Shown in pieces: positions 25,551 through 37,634 of a stretch of 64,000 nt of DNA. A model generated the notes under the pieces. The model ran no database searches and was not told where the DNA came from. It saw nothing but the letters and a program-made list of their open reading frames with translations. Every line of letters begins with the position of its first letter. The first letter of the stretch is position 1. A program made the position numbers and the translations under genes. The DNA comes from Congeria kusceri (taxonomy: Eukaryota; Mollusca; Bivalvia; Myida; Dreissenidae), in assembly GCA_027627225.1 (NCBI GenBank), contig CM051024.1, positions 46,051,847 to 46,115,846 of the forward strand, in the 5' to 3' direction.

Positions 25551-26394
25551 CAGTCTTCTGGTGACAATATGGTCTCTCAATATAGTGACACTACATGATA
25601 CCAGCGGTCATACTACGTCTTCTGATGTTCATGGTTTCTTAATAAAGCGTCAGTACATGAGACCGGCGGTCATTCTGCGACTTCTGATGTCCATGGTCTC
25701 CTAATATAGTGACAATACATGAGACCAGCGGCCATGCTACGTCTTCTGATGTCCATGGTCTATTAATATATAGACACTACATGATACCAGCGGTCATACT
25801 ACGTTTTTTGTTGTCCATGGTTTCCTAATATAGTGACAGTACATGAGACCAGCTTCGAAAGTACGTCTTCTTATGTCCATGGTCTCTTAATATTGCGTCA
25901 GTACATGAGACCAGCGGTCATACTACGTCTTCTGATGTCCATGGTCTCCTAATATAGTGACAATACATGAGACCAGCGGCCATGCTACGTCTTCTGATGT
26001 CCATGTTCTCCTAATATAGTGACACTACATGATACCAGCGGTCATACTACGTCTTCTGGTGTGCATGATCTCTCAAAATAGTGACACTACATGAGACCAG
26101 CCCTCCAACTTCGTCTTCTGATGTCAATGGTCTCCTAATAAAGCGACAGTACAAGAGACCAGCGGTCATACTACGTCTTCTGGTGTGCATGATCTCTTAA
26201 AATAGTGACAATACATGACACCAGCGGTCAAACTTTGTCTTCTGATGTCCATGGTCTCCTAATATAGTGACAGTACATTAGACCAGCGGCCAAACTAAGT
26301 CTTCTGATATCCATGGTATCCTAATATAGCGACAGTACAAGAGACCTGCGATCATACTACCACTTTTTTGGTGTCCATGGTCTCTTAATATAGT
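25551..26394. repeat. 62-bp satellite, family A, about 13-14 copies
   Basis: Unit of 62 bp: CATGGTCTCCTAATATAGTG, then ACAATACATGAGACCAGCGG, then CCATGCTACGTCTTCTGATGTC. Copies differ at 10-20% of sites by eye. The inverted core TGGTCTC...GAGACCA is the best-kept part. Same period and core as the array at 32.5-35.4 kb. Confidence 0.9.
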
Positions 26395-26706
26395 TCAATG
26401 TATATATATGTACATACAATGTATATTTAGAGAGATAATTAATTACTTAAGAAGTTTCCACACGGCCACGCATTTTATAGCGCGATCACCTCAACTTGTA
26501 GTTTACACAATCACCACAAGACAAGTACCCCGGTGCATTGTATGTAATTGCCGAAAAGTATAACGACTTTGTTTTTTAAACGATTTGACATAGGTACCAC
26601 ACACGGCTTGTAACGATAAATGTGCATCAAACGAGAGCATGATCGCGTTATAAAGTGTTTTATTCAATACATGTATTATTATTTATGTATTTAAAGTAGT
26701 GCAGTA

Positions 26707-26956
26707 GCTCGCCAACATTAACCTGACACTGACCTTTATGCATGAACATTTTAAAATATCGTTACGATGAATATATTAGTTTCTGTACTGCAATCGAGTA
26801 AAATAAATAAAATAATACCCCACTAAAACACTGTTGTGCTATCATAAAATTCGTGAAACACGTGCACGAACAAAACCGAGTATGAATATAGGAAACAGTT
26901 CAAGCGCGTAATTTATGCTTATAGAGTTCACGAATATCAGGTTAATGTTGGCGAGC
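26707..26956. mobile_element. 250-bp MITE with perfect inverted ends and TA duplication
   Basis: The left end GCTCGCCAACATTAACCTGA is exactly inverted at the right (TCAGGTTAATGTTGGCGAGC), and TA flanks both sides (26,705-26,706 and 26,957-26,958). Tc1/mariner-type non-autonomous element by ends and target site. Confidence 0.8.
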
Positions 26957-26959
26957 TAT

Positions 26960-27590
26960 ATAATTGTAATATTCGTGAACCACAAAGTCAAATTTAAACA
27001 AGACGCCAGAAAGTTACTCTCTGCATCTGGATTAAATGAAACCGCTGCGATGATTATAATAATAATGTGATCGCTAGCATGCAATTGTCTCGTGTCCGGA
27101 AACGAACATGTTTCTCCGGGAAGCATATCTTCTATACAAAAGAAGAATCAAGAAAAACGTATTTTACAAAGATTTACAAGGAATTATTTGTTGTTGTTTA
27201 ACCACAAAATGATGTGGTCGTCATGCGATCGCCGTGTATTTACTGCACTAGGGTTGCAACAGCGCTGCAGTGTCTGTTTCCAACGTGCGACATCACTGCT
27301 CTAATCACAAGGTAACCGCACTGGTACCAAAAGTGCGCCGTGTGGTCTATCTGCTGGCAAACCGTCAGGTAGCCTCAGGGTGGGTAATTGCTACAAGGTC
27401 GCCGCATCAACTTAATGCTTTGTCACAACCTAATGCACTGCGGTGGTGACAGGCCGGAAACTTACCGCACGGGTTTTGAGGCCGTAAAAACAACACTAGA
27501 TACCTGTTGGCAACATGTCGAACCCGTTGTCAAGAAAGCAACTTATATGGTAATTATTTAAAAATCATATCGAAAACAAGCTGTATAATA
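26960..27590. other. no gene recognised
   Basis: Includes a relatively GC-rich patch (27,300-27,500, GCCGTGTGG, CCTCAGGGTGGG) with no open frame of note. Confidence 0.45.
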
Positions 27591-28060
27591 CCCATATTTG
27601 ACCTTCGACCATATTTGACCTCTAAGTTTGACCTTGATCTATCACCTAGGGACATACCGATTCCACATGATGAACATTTGTGCAAATTGTCAAACTCCAC
27701 TCACAAAGGCAGGACATCTGGTTTGACCTTTGACCTTTGAGTGTTGACCTTTGAGCTAGGGACACATGTCTTGTGTGCGACACGCCGTCTCCATATGGTG
27801 AACATTTGTGGCAAGCTATTTTAAAATTCCCTGATTAATTATGAAGTTACAGTCCCGACAAGCTGTATTATGCCGATATTTGATCTTTGACCTCTAAGTG
27901 TTACCTTGACCTTTGAGCTAGGGGCACAAGTTTTGGGCGCGACAAGCCGTCTCCACATGTCAAACATTTGTGTCAAGTTATTTTACCATTCCATGATGAC
28001 TGATAAAGTTACAGTCCGGACAATATCGAACGGACGCACCCACATCAAACCGCCATTGTG
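27590..28060 (+). repeat. GACCTTTGACC-rich bivalve repeat
   Basis: Repeated TTTGACCTTTGACC..., GAGCTAGGGACACATGTCTTG, GACACGCCGTCTCCATATGG, then TGAACATTTGTG. Two to three tandem units. The minus-strand equivalent is at 58.3-58.9 kb. Confidence 0.7.
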
Positions 28061-28559
28061 ACAACTAAGTCGAGCTGACCGCAAGCGACAAAAAACAGAA
28101 GCGGGGAGTGTTTAATATGAACATACCTGTGGGGATACTACGCTTGTCGTGCATCTGTCGCTCAAGATCCCAGAAACTCTGTCGCGCAAGATCCCAGAAA
28201 CTAACAACTTGAATTAAATGAAACTTTATATACAGCACCAAGAGCAAATGCGCAAATTGACAGGTTGTTCCGGTCTGGTTTTCTTGGAGTTATTGCAATT
28301 TTTATCATAAACATAAAACAAAATTATGTCATTTTAATAAGATGTTTTCGTTTTTGTGCGAGATCGCAGGAACTTATCACTCGAATCAGGAGCTTTATAT
28401 GCAGTATCCCTTTTTAATGGACATGCGTATATTGTCAGGTAGTTCCAGTCTGGTGATTTTTTGGAGTTATTGCCCTTTGATTATGAATTGGCTGTTGTGC
28501 TTTCCCACACTATAACTTTACCATGGATGGTAGGATTTTAAAAGTACTTGGCACACAGG

Positions 28560-29020
28560 TGTGCTGCCATGAGTTGGTGTGTACCACTCATGAATCAGGT
28601 CTCTAGATCGAAGGTAAAGGTCACATCTAGAGGTAACACTTTGCTTGTCTGTGCTTTCACTTGTCACACTTAGAGTTAGAGATCAGAGGTCAAAATCAAC
28701 TTTTTGCTTATCTGGACTATGACTTGGATTAAGATAGATTTAGATTTAATTAACTGAATTTTGAAAATGACAAGCTTATGCGAAAAATATGCAAATGCCC
28801 TGATGTTGGATTGTTCAATATGAAACCTCTAGGCCATGCGGTTTCAGAGGAATAATCCGGCCTTGGTGACCCTCTTTCAACATTGATAAAATTTGCCAAG
28901 CAGTTTAGATGTTGTTTGAATGAAAACTTGACGACGGACGGACGCACGCACGCACGGACGACGAACAACTGGCGATCACAAAAGCTCACCATGAGCACTT
29001 TGTGCTCAGGTGAGCTAAAA
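28560..29020 (-). repeat. bivalve repeat ending AGCTCACCTGAGC
   Basis: Read on the minus strand it starts TTTTAGCTCACCTGAGCAC, has a short palindrome with AAAGTGCTCATGGTGAGCTT, then GACGGACG-type simple repeats. The same start occurs at 44,764 and 51,225 on the plus strand. Confidence 0.65.
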
Positions 29021-29219
29021 CGCATGACTCTTATGTCTCACTCTCATCACATTTCCACATAAAATAAAATAAATTCCAAAACGTATCACGAACTGTTTGT
29101 AAAACAAGTATGCCCCAAGCTTAAGCTCAGAGAAATCTCTGAACAAAATTGTAAGGATGACAAGTAAACTGAAACATTTTTTTTTTAAATTTTGGTCAAT
29201 TTGACATTGACTCAATAAT

Positions 29220-29910
29220 CAACGGGATTATATTTGTAGTCATAACCAACCCACCTACCAAATTTTACGAACCTAGGCCTAAGGTTATAGCATGGACAAG
29301 GTTTTACAACTACTGGTCTGTTTGACCTTGACCTTTGACTCCAGCAACCAATAGGGAACTTTAACGAATCATGACCAACCTACCTACCGTTCAATACCTT
29401 CAATTACCATTTGATCGGTTTGAACTTGACCATCGACCCAAGGACCCCAAAATCGATTGGTATCCTTTACCTGTCACGACCAACCTACATACAAAGTTTT
29501 AAGAATCTAGGCCTATAGATTGCGAAGTTATTGCCTGGACAACGTTTTACTATTTATATAATCTTTTGGTCGGTTTAACATTGACCTTTGACCCAAGGAC
29601 CCCAAAAGCAATAGGGATCCACTACTAACCATGACCAACTTACCAACAGAGTTTTAAGAATCTAGACCTACGGGTTGCGAAGTTATTGCCTGGACAACAT
29701 TGTTATAATTATTGTTTCTTTAATGTTTTGGTCCATTTAACCTTGACCTTTGATCGACTGATCCCAAAATCAACAGGAATCCTCTACTAGTAATAACCAA
29801 CCTACCTATCAAGGCCTTATATAAAGGTTCTGTAGTTATAGCCCAGACAAAGTATGGTCTATCGACAGACACACGTACCTTAATTTGCAAAGCATTAAAC
29901 CTCATCTTCT
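29220..29910. repeat. tandem CATGACCAACCTACCTAC repeat, 4-5 diverged units
   Basis: Units of about 110-165 bp share ACCAACCTACCTACCAA, AAGAATCTAGGCCTA, AGTTATTGCCTGGACAA and TTGACCTTTGACCCAAGGAC. Confidence 0.65.
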
Positions 29911-29915
29911 TCGAA

Positions 29916-29931
29916 GGGGGGGGGGGGGGGG
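29916..29931 (+). repeat. G16 homopolymer
   Basis: Sixteen consecutive G followed by C and GGG. Prone to polymerase slippage, so the exact length may be a sequencing artefact. Confidence 0.8.
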
Positions 29932-30429
29932 CGGGCATAATATATTGATTGTAAACTTGTGTGAATAATCATACTGACAAAAGAAGAATAATCAAACAGC
30001 CAGCTGTAAGAAACTCAAACACCAGATCCATTTGAAGAATTCAGACCACGATACCAACAAATGCATGTAGTTATGTATATCTGTGGCAACATAGCCACCT
30101 GAAATAAAACACAATCATGTTTCAAACATTTAACAATTGACATGTGCTAGTGTTCATTGGTCATTTTTAAACGACTAATAAATCAGTACGCACTACATAA
30201 ACCACACTGATATTACGGTAATGTAACGTAATCATTGTAGGAAGATGATCTAGTGCCATCAGACGCTTATACTGTTGCATTATTATGTAAAGCACTTAAG
30301 TGAAATTGTGGTTATACAGTCAAATATCCTTGGATCATACAAGTCTGGTATTTAACACAGTTATATCAGAATGTGAAATCTAGAATAGCAATACCCAGGT
30401 GGTGAATAAGATATATTTATAAATACAAA

Positions 30430-31893
30430 ACAAGTGCTGTCACTTTCAGGTGACATAGGCCCCCGAAGGCGCTTTCAGCAGGTGCCACATTGACACCACA
30501 ATGAATTTGTGTAAATAAAATGAAAGAAAAATGTAAACATCAGTCAAAATGGCTGCCCTGGAAAAACTTACATAAAACTTTAACCAAAAGTTCTAAGTTA
30601 AAAAAGGGGCATAAAGCTGCCAAACTACAAAACAGAGTTATGATGGTTGCTTTCCCTGGTGGAGACGTTGATAGTAAAGAAGCATTTTAAGTTTCAAGTA
30701 AATACCTTTGATAGTTTTCAAGCTTTTGTACTTTAAGAAAAACTTAAACCAACATTTATAAGTTAAAAAAGAGGCATAAACCTGTCAAAATACAAAACAG
30801 AGTTATGCGGGATGCTTTCCGTGGTGGAGATGTTGATAGTAAATATGTATTTAAAGTTTGAAGTAAATATCTTTGATAGTATTCAATCTATTGGACTTTA
30901 TGAAAAAGGTTAACCTAACTTTCAAAGTTAAACTAGAACTCCGCGAGTCGGATGTGTCGCCTGAGGCCGGATAGCTTACGTGAATCAAAATGAAGAAGCA
31001 CTTAAGGTTAATGCTCATTTTGTTTTTACAGATTTATTGAAATCTTCAAAAGCACTGCACTCTGGCTAATTGCAAAGAAAAGATTTATTAAAACAAAAAA
31101 TGCAACACAAAAATAAGTATGAAAATTTACAAAGGGCAATAACTCCGAAAATGTGAGGTGCTGAGTAACGGTTCTTGTGCAATGCACTTCTTCTCAATGA
31201 GATCAATCCACCTATGAAGTGTCAAGTTGGCAGCTTTCATAGTCTTAGAGTTATGCTCCGGACAAAGATTAAGTGTGAAAATAAACAAAGGGCAATAACT
31301 CCAAAAGTATTTAATGCAGAGTAACGGTTCTTGTACACTGCACTTCTCCTCAATGAGATCTATCCACCTATTAAGTTTCAAGCTGATAGCTTTCATAGTC
31401 TTAGAGTTATGCTCCGGACAAAAATTAAGTATGAAAATAAACAAACGGCAATAACTCCAAAAGTATGAGGTGCAGAGTAAAGGTTCTTGTGCACTACACT
31501 TTCCCTCAATAAGATCTATCTACCTATGAGGTTTCATGTTGATAGCTTTAATAGTCTAAGAGTTATGCTCCGGACAAGCTAAAGGGGACGCCGCCGCTGC
31601 CGACACCGCCGCCGACTTTAGTAACCCCTAAATGTCGCCAAGTCAGGCGACACAAAAATGGGGTATAAATCTGTCAAATACAAAACAGAGTTATAATGGT
31701 TGCTTTCCCTTGTGGTTACGTTAATAGTAAAGATGTATTTAAGTTTCAAGCAAATACCTTGGATAGTATCCAAGATATTGGACTTTATAAAAAAAAAAAA
31801 ACTTTAACCTTGGTCGGACGGACGAACGGAAAGACGGACACGGACAGACGGACGCATGGTTCGATTTTAAAATGCCTTCCTTAGGGAGCATAA
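30430..31893. repeat. nested bivalve repeats
   Basis: The outer repeat has AAAAAGGGGCATAAAGCTGC, ACAAAACAGAGTTATGATGG and GATGTTGATAGTAAA units at 30,590-30,900 and again at 31,660-31,790. It ends in a GGACGGACG run. An inner element at 30,953-31,654 is bounded by TGTGTCGCCTGA and its inverse TCAGGCGACACA. The inner element carries three ~150-bp tandem units (GGGCAATAACTCC to AGTTATGCTCCGGACAA). Confidence 0.7.
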
Positions 31894-31894
31894 A

Positions 31895-32475
31895 AAATTG
31901 CCATGTACGGTATAAATGAACTTTAGCATGTGATTAAGTCTCACAAAAATGGCTACACATACTATGTTTTACCTGACAAACGACGGCCATGTGGTATCTA
32001 ATGTAATGCTGGGATGGTGTAACAGCTAGATAATGCTGCTAAGTGTACTAGCATCGGAGGTTAAAGTAGCTATAACACTTTCTGTCTCAAAATATTGCCT
32101 GAAATATGGCAGTACCATGGTAACAATCATTGAAGAAACAAATCACTGGAACATAATGAAATGTTTGATATATGACTACTGTGTTCAAACCCTTGTATTG
32201 CAAACTTACATGCCCATTGAAGAATTTTCCAACTGATGAAGATCTCACACTGTTTTGGAAAATCCTCTTCCTATGTCAGCCCACTCCATAAAAACTGTTG
32301 TTCATGTGTGATGAGTGTGTAATAGGTATTGATCCGAGGCAACGTTATGGCTTCATCTACTTAGAGAAAGCGTGCACATGTGACTTCTTTGATGGCCATT
32401 ATAAAAGAAACAGTAATGTTCTTGCAAACTTATTCTACTCCTTAAGATATTGGTAAAACTATCATGTAACTGTTC
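31895..32475. other. no gene recognised
   Basis: Apparently unique sequence next to the large 62-bp array. A 67-codon frame at 32,033 has no recognisable feature. Confidence 0.45.
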
Positions 32476-33160
32476 TACAGTGCATGGTCTCTTTAATCAA
32501 CACTTTGACATGAGACCCAGCCACCCATAAACCTATTATACAGTGCATGATCTCGACTGTAACATTGTTTTACATTGTTTAATAAGACCAGCCACCAATG
32601 TTACTATTATACAGTACATGGTCTCTTTTGTGAACATTGTTTTATGAGACCAGCCACAAATATGACTTATACAGTGCATTATCTCTTCTGTGAACACTGT
32701 TTTATGAGATCAGCCACCCATATAGCTATTATACAGTGCATGATCTCTTCTGTGAACACTGTTTTATGAGACCAGCAACCCATATAGCTATTATACAGTG
32801 CATGGTCTAATCTTTTAACACTGTAACATGAGACCAGCCACCCATATAGCTATTATACAGTGCATGGTCGCTTCTGTGAACATCGTTTTATGAGAACAGC
32901 CTAAAACACAATTAATATACAGGGCATGGTCTCTTCTGTGAACATTCTTTTATGAGACCTGCCACTCAAATAGCTAATATACAGTGCATGGTCTCTTCTG
33001 TGAACATTGTAACATGAGACCAGCCACCCAAATAGGTAATGTACAGTTTATTGTCTCTTCTGTGAACATTGTAACATGAGACCTGAGCCACCCATATAGC
33101 TACTATACAGTGCATGGTCTCTTCTGTGAACATTGTACCATGGGACCTGCCACCCATATA

Positions 33161-33253
33161 CCATAATTACCCTAAGTATTGGGACACTTAAAAATAATTA
33201 TTATTTTTATTGTCCCAATATTTAGGGCGTCCCAATACTAAGGGTAATTACGG
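33161..33253. mobile_element. 93-bp TA-flanked MITE, copy 1 in the satellite
   Basis: Ends CCATAATTACCCTAAGTATT and, inverted, CCGTAATTACCCTTAGTATT, both continuing GGGAC, flanked by TA. Non-autonomous Tc1/mariner-like by ends and target. Two apparently identical copies follow. Confidence 0.85.
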
Positions 33254-33627
33254 TAGCTAATAAACAGTGTGTGGTCTCTTCTGTGAACATTATAACAGGT
33301 GACCATTCAACCATATAGCTAATATACAGTGCATGGTCTCTTCTGTGAACATTGTAACATGTGACCAGCCACCCATATAGCCAATATACAGTGCATGGTC
33401 TCTTCTGTGAACATTGTACCATGGGACCAGCCACCCATATAGCTAATATACAGTGCATGGTCTCTTCTGTGAACATTGTACCATGGGACCAGCCACCCAT
33501 ATAGCCAATATACAGTGCATGGTCTCTTCTGTGAACATTGTACCATGGGACCAGCCACCCATATAGCTAATATACAGTGCATGGTCTCTTCTGTGAACAT
33601 TGTACCATGGGACCTGCCACCCATATA

Positions 33628-33720
33628 CCATAATTACCCTAAGTATTGGGACACTTAAAAATAATTATTATTTTTATTGTCCCAATATTTAGGGCGTCCC
33701 AATACTAAGGGTAATTACGG
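33628..33720. mobile_element. 93-bp MITE, copy 2 in the satellite
   Basis: Appears identical to 33,161-33,253, and the flanking monomers are also the same, so it arose by array duplication rather than new insertion. Confidence 0.85.
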
Positions 33721-33908
33721 TAGCTAATAAACAGTGTGTGGTCTCTTCTGTGAACATTATAACAGGTGACCATTCAACCATATAGCTAATATACAGTGCA
33801 TGGTCTCTTCTGTGAGCATTGTAACATGTGACCAGCCACCCATATAGCCAATATACAGTGCATGGTCTCTTCTGTGAACATTGTACCATGGGACCTGCCA
33901 CCCATATA

Positions 33909-34001
33909 CCATAATTACCCTAAGTATTGGGACACTTAAAAATAATTATTATTTTTATTGTCCCAATATTTAGGGCGTCCCAATACTAAGGGTAATTACG
34001 G
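33909..34001. mobile_element. 93-bp MITE, copy 3 in the satellite
   Basis: Third copy with the same flanks. It lies 281 bp after copy 2, while copies 1 and 2 are 467 bp apart. Confidence 0.85.
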
Positions 34002-35380
34002 TAGCTAATAAACAGTGTGTGGTCTCTTCTGTGAACATTATAACAGGTGACCATTCAACCATATAGCTAATATACAGTGCATGGTCTCTTCTGTGAACAT
34101 TGTAACATGTGACCAGCCACCCATATAGCCAATATACAGTGCATGGTCTCTTCTGTGAACATTGTACCATGGGACCAGCCACCCATATAGCTAATATACA
34201 GTGCATGGTCTCTTCTGTGAACATTGTACCATGGGACCAGCCACCCATATAGCCAATATACAGTGCATGGTCTCTTCTGTGAACATTGTACCATGGGACC
34301 AGCCACCCATATAGCTAATATACAGTGCATGGTCTCTTCTGTGAACATTGTACCATGGGACCAGCCACCCATATAGCCAATATACAGTGCATGGTCTCTT
34401 CTGTGAACACATTGTACTATGAGTCCAGCCACCCATATAGCCAATATACAGTGCATGGTCTCTTCTGTGAACATTGTACCATGGGACCAGCCACCCAAAT
34501 AGCCAATATACAGTGCATGGTCTCTTCTGTGAACATTGTACCATGGGACCAGCCACCCATACAGCCAATATACAGTGCATTGTCTCTTCTGTGAACATTG
34601 TACCATGGGACCAGCCACCCATATAGCCAATATACAGTGCATGGTCTCTTCTGTGAACATTGTACCATGGGACCAGCCACCCATATAGCCAATATACAGT
34701 GCATGGTCTCTTCTGTGAACATTGTACTATGAGACCAGCCACCCATATAGCCAATATACAGTGCATGGTCTCTTCTGTGAACATTGTACCATGAGACCAG
34801 CCACCCATATAGCCAATATACAGTGCATGGTCTCTTTTGTGAACAGTGTACCATGTGACCAGCCACCCATATAGCCAATATACAGTGCATGGTCTCTTCT
34901 GTGAACATTGTAACATGAGACCAGCCATCCAAATAGCCAATATACAGTGCATGGTCTCTTCTGTGAACATTGTACCATGGGACCTGCCACCCATATAGCC
35001 AATATACAGTGCATGGTCTCTTCTGTGAACATTGTACCATGAGACCAGCCACCCATATAGCCAATATACAGTGCATGGTCTCTTCTGTGAACATTGTACC
35101 ATGAGACCAGCCACCCATATAGCCAATATACAGTGCATAGTCTCTTCTGTGAACATTGTACTAGGAGTCCAGCCACCCATATAGCCAATATACAGTGCAT
35201 GGTCTCTTTTGTGAACATTGTAACATGAGACCAGCCACCCATATAGCTAATATACAGTGCATGGTCTCTTCTGTGAACATCGTACATTGAGACCTGCCAC
35301 CCATATAGCTTATAATATAGCTTATACAGTCAGTGCATGGTCTCTTCTCTAAACATTGTATAGTAAGAGACCAGCCACCC

Positions 35381-35932
35381 CTACAACTGCATCTGATCGA
35401 ATTTATTTCAAATGCAACATTTTACAAGTAAAGCAATATAACCAGTATTAGTAATACAAAGAAAGTAATTACAAAACCTTGTGTAGTAATAAAAATACCT
35501 TTTGTTACAACCATGTTATCGCAATTCAAGATTTACCTCCCTTGGTCAAATCAGGTTACTCAAAAGACACCACGGTCTCAGTGCATATTTGTGAGGTAAA
35601 TATACCTCTGTAGTATCGATACAACTTCCGCGCAGAGATTTGACTGGTTCCGAGCATAGCTCTACTCAAATCCCTGCCGTCGTATCAAACCACGTGATTA
35701 TGATCATTTTAAATCTTCTAGATATTATTTATGGTTTTAATTAGTAATTTTCGTTTTCTGTTTTCATTATTGACTGCAACCGATATTTAAAAAGTCCAAT
35801 TATGTAGAAAACTGCACTGAGTTGCATTACAAAAGTGAAAGGTACAAACACGTAATCCTTCCAGATCTGGTAGGATTTTACTTGAGATGGCAGTGGTTAC
35901 CGTTAACCGATAGGGGAGTTTGATATCGATAT
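35381..35932. other. unique-looking sequence between satellite and duplication
   Basis: No gene or known repeat recognised. A short inverted-type segment GCAGAGATTTGACTGG/GAGTAGAGC... is seen, but with no clear element ends. Confidence 0.4.
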
Positions 35933-37561
35933 TGAAGGTCGCCGATGTTGTTGTTGTAGTTGTTGTTGTTGTGTGTAATTAATCCAAAGCTAAACAGTTG
36001 TAAGACACAGACAAAGACTTAAAACTACCAGTTGGCGCTCACATAAAATGTTATTTTGCAAAGTAGTTAGTTTGCAATCTACACTGCATTTTATTTCTGT
36101 TTTGCCATCAAGTGACTTAAATACGTTGTAAATAGGCAAACATATACTTGGAATTATCAACAGACAAAGAAATTGTAAAAAATGTACTTGAAGTCAAATT
36201 AAAATGGCGGAAAAGGGAGAAAATTCTCAAGATTATTATGATTTCAGATGCAAGTCTGGAGAACACCCTCGCACGCAGAGTTTTGCATCAAATATTTGCA
36301 ATTCACCACGTGACCAGCACACGCATGTTCATCACGACCTGACGACAGTATTTTCGCGCGCTTTTGTTGCAAAACACGTTCTCTCTCTCGTTTCCAAACT
36401 ATATTTTTACTGAGTTTCTATATTGCTATATTGACTGCTGGGGCAAAGAAAGCTTTATATAGGATATTATTACAAACTTGTCAAGTTATGAATATGTATG
36501 TGATATATCTGCGATGGGAGTCGTTTGAATATCTTCGGACTTCAGCCCTGCTGACCATAATCTTCAAGAAAACAAACGGCTGCAGCATGTCAGTACCTTT
36601 CCCAAACTAGATTTGCCAATTGTAGCACTACCATAAAACATACTGTCTACATATTCTTTGTTGCTTCTGACGTAATTCCCACTGTGCCGAAGCCACATTA
36701 ACTGGACAACACTCTTGAACATCTCCGAACCTAATAAATATCGACACAATAAACCAATAAAACGTTATCGCATCGGTGAAGGTCGCAACTGGTTCACGAA
36801 GTGGTGAAATACTTAACACACCTCTAAGTAGACTATTTATTCGAATAGACAACTCGTGCATTTCAACCGTACACTGAGGAAGGCTGTGCGACTGTGTATA
36901 TAAATATACACAATTAAAAATATTATCAAACTTTAAAGGATTAGTCAAGACTTATCGTGTAATATTCGTAATATTCGACGCACATATGAGCAGATCCGTA
37001 GTCCGCACAAACAGCAAGCAGACATTGCATATGAAATGCATATATACAGAAGGGGTATATTTTGAAAAGTCGCAAATTATTAACTTTATAATGTTGTTCA
37101 CTATTGAAGATAATTTGCTCTTTTGTAACGGCATATTGACGTCGTGAGGTAATTAAAGCCTACCGTACATCTAAACACGTATGTATTTCATTTCATTGTA
37201 TGTTTTGTATAGTAGTTGTTTAATACGATGCACAGTGGAATTCGAAAATGTTGGCATTTGATGAAAGTCGATCAAATATATGTACATATTGTATTCATTA
37301 TCCTCACACAAGATTGTTAAAACGGATTTTCCGGACAACCCTTGTATATATTAAAATTTGGTGCAATATTGACTGGCTTTTAATAAGCCACTAGTCAAAT
37401 GCATAGTATAACCTTTCTTTATTTGACTTCACACACGCAAATCTAGGGTAGTGTACACTTCACCCTGCTGTGGTGACTGTTATAATCTGAGATCAACATA
37501 CGGCTGCAGTACTGGGATATTTGGATTACCACCTAATTGTGACTAACTGTATGTATTTCGA

Positions 37562-37634
37562 GGTTTTAGCGTGAAACTATTGTATCTGGTTACCATTTCT
37601 ATAATTATCAGATACAGTTGTTTCACGCTCAACC
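37562..37634. mobile_element. hairpin MITE, copy in duplication B
   Basis: Counterpart of 8,475-8,546. The left arm is mutated (TTTTAGCGTGAAAC) while the right arm GTTTCACGCTCAACC is intact. Confidence 0.7.

Larger units (their letters stand above)
32476..35380. repeat. 62-bp satellite, family B, about 42 copies
   Basis: Main unit: CATGGTCTCTTCTGTGAACA, TTGTACCATGGGACCAGCCA, CCCATATAGCCAATATACAGTG (62 bp). Left-edge copies (32,476-33,000) are diverged; copies from about 34,100 to 35,250 are nearly identical, as expected from unequal exchange. Three copies of a 93-bp MITE are embedded. The unit lacks stops in minus-strand frames, giving frames up to 329 codons of repeated IWVAGPMVQCSQKRPCTVYW-type text; I regard these as artefacts. 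Confidence 0.95.

Noticed and set aside
25551..26394. Possible CRISPR-like array
   Set aside because: Repeats are contiguous 62-bp units without unique spacers, in an animal genome.
34191..35180. Minus-strand frames of up to 329 codons with repeated GGWSHGTMFTEETMHC text
   Set aside because: They are translations of the 62-bp satellite, open in all three frames because the monomer lacks stops; no splice sites or start context.
36204..36413. ATG-started 69-codon frame MAEKGENSQDYYDF in copy B
   Set aside because: Copy A lacks the ATG and has stops in the same frame; no recognisable domain and no continuing exon found.
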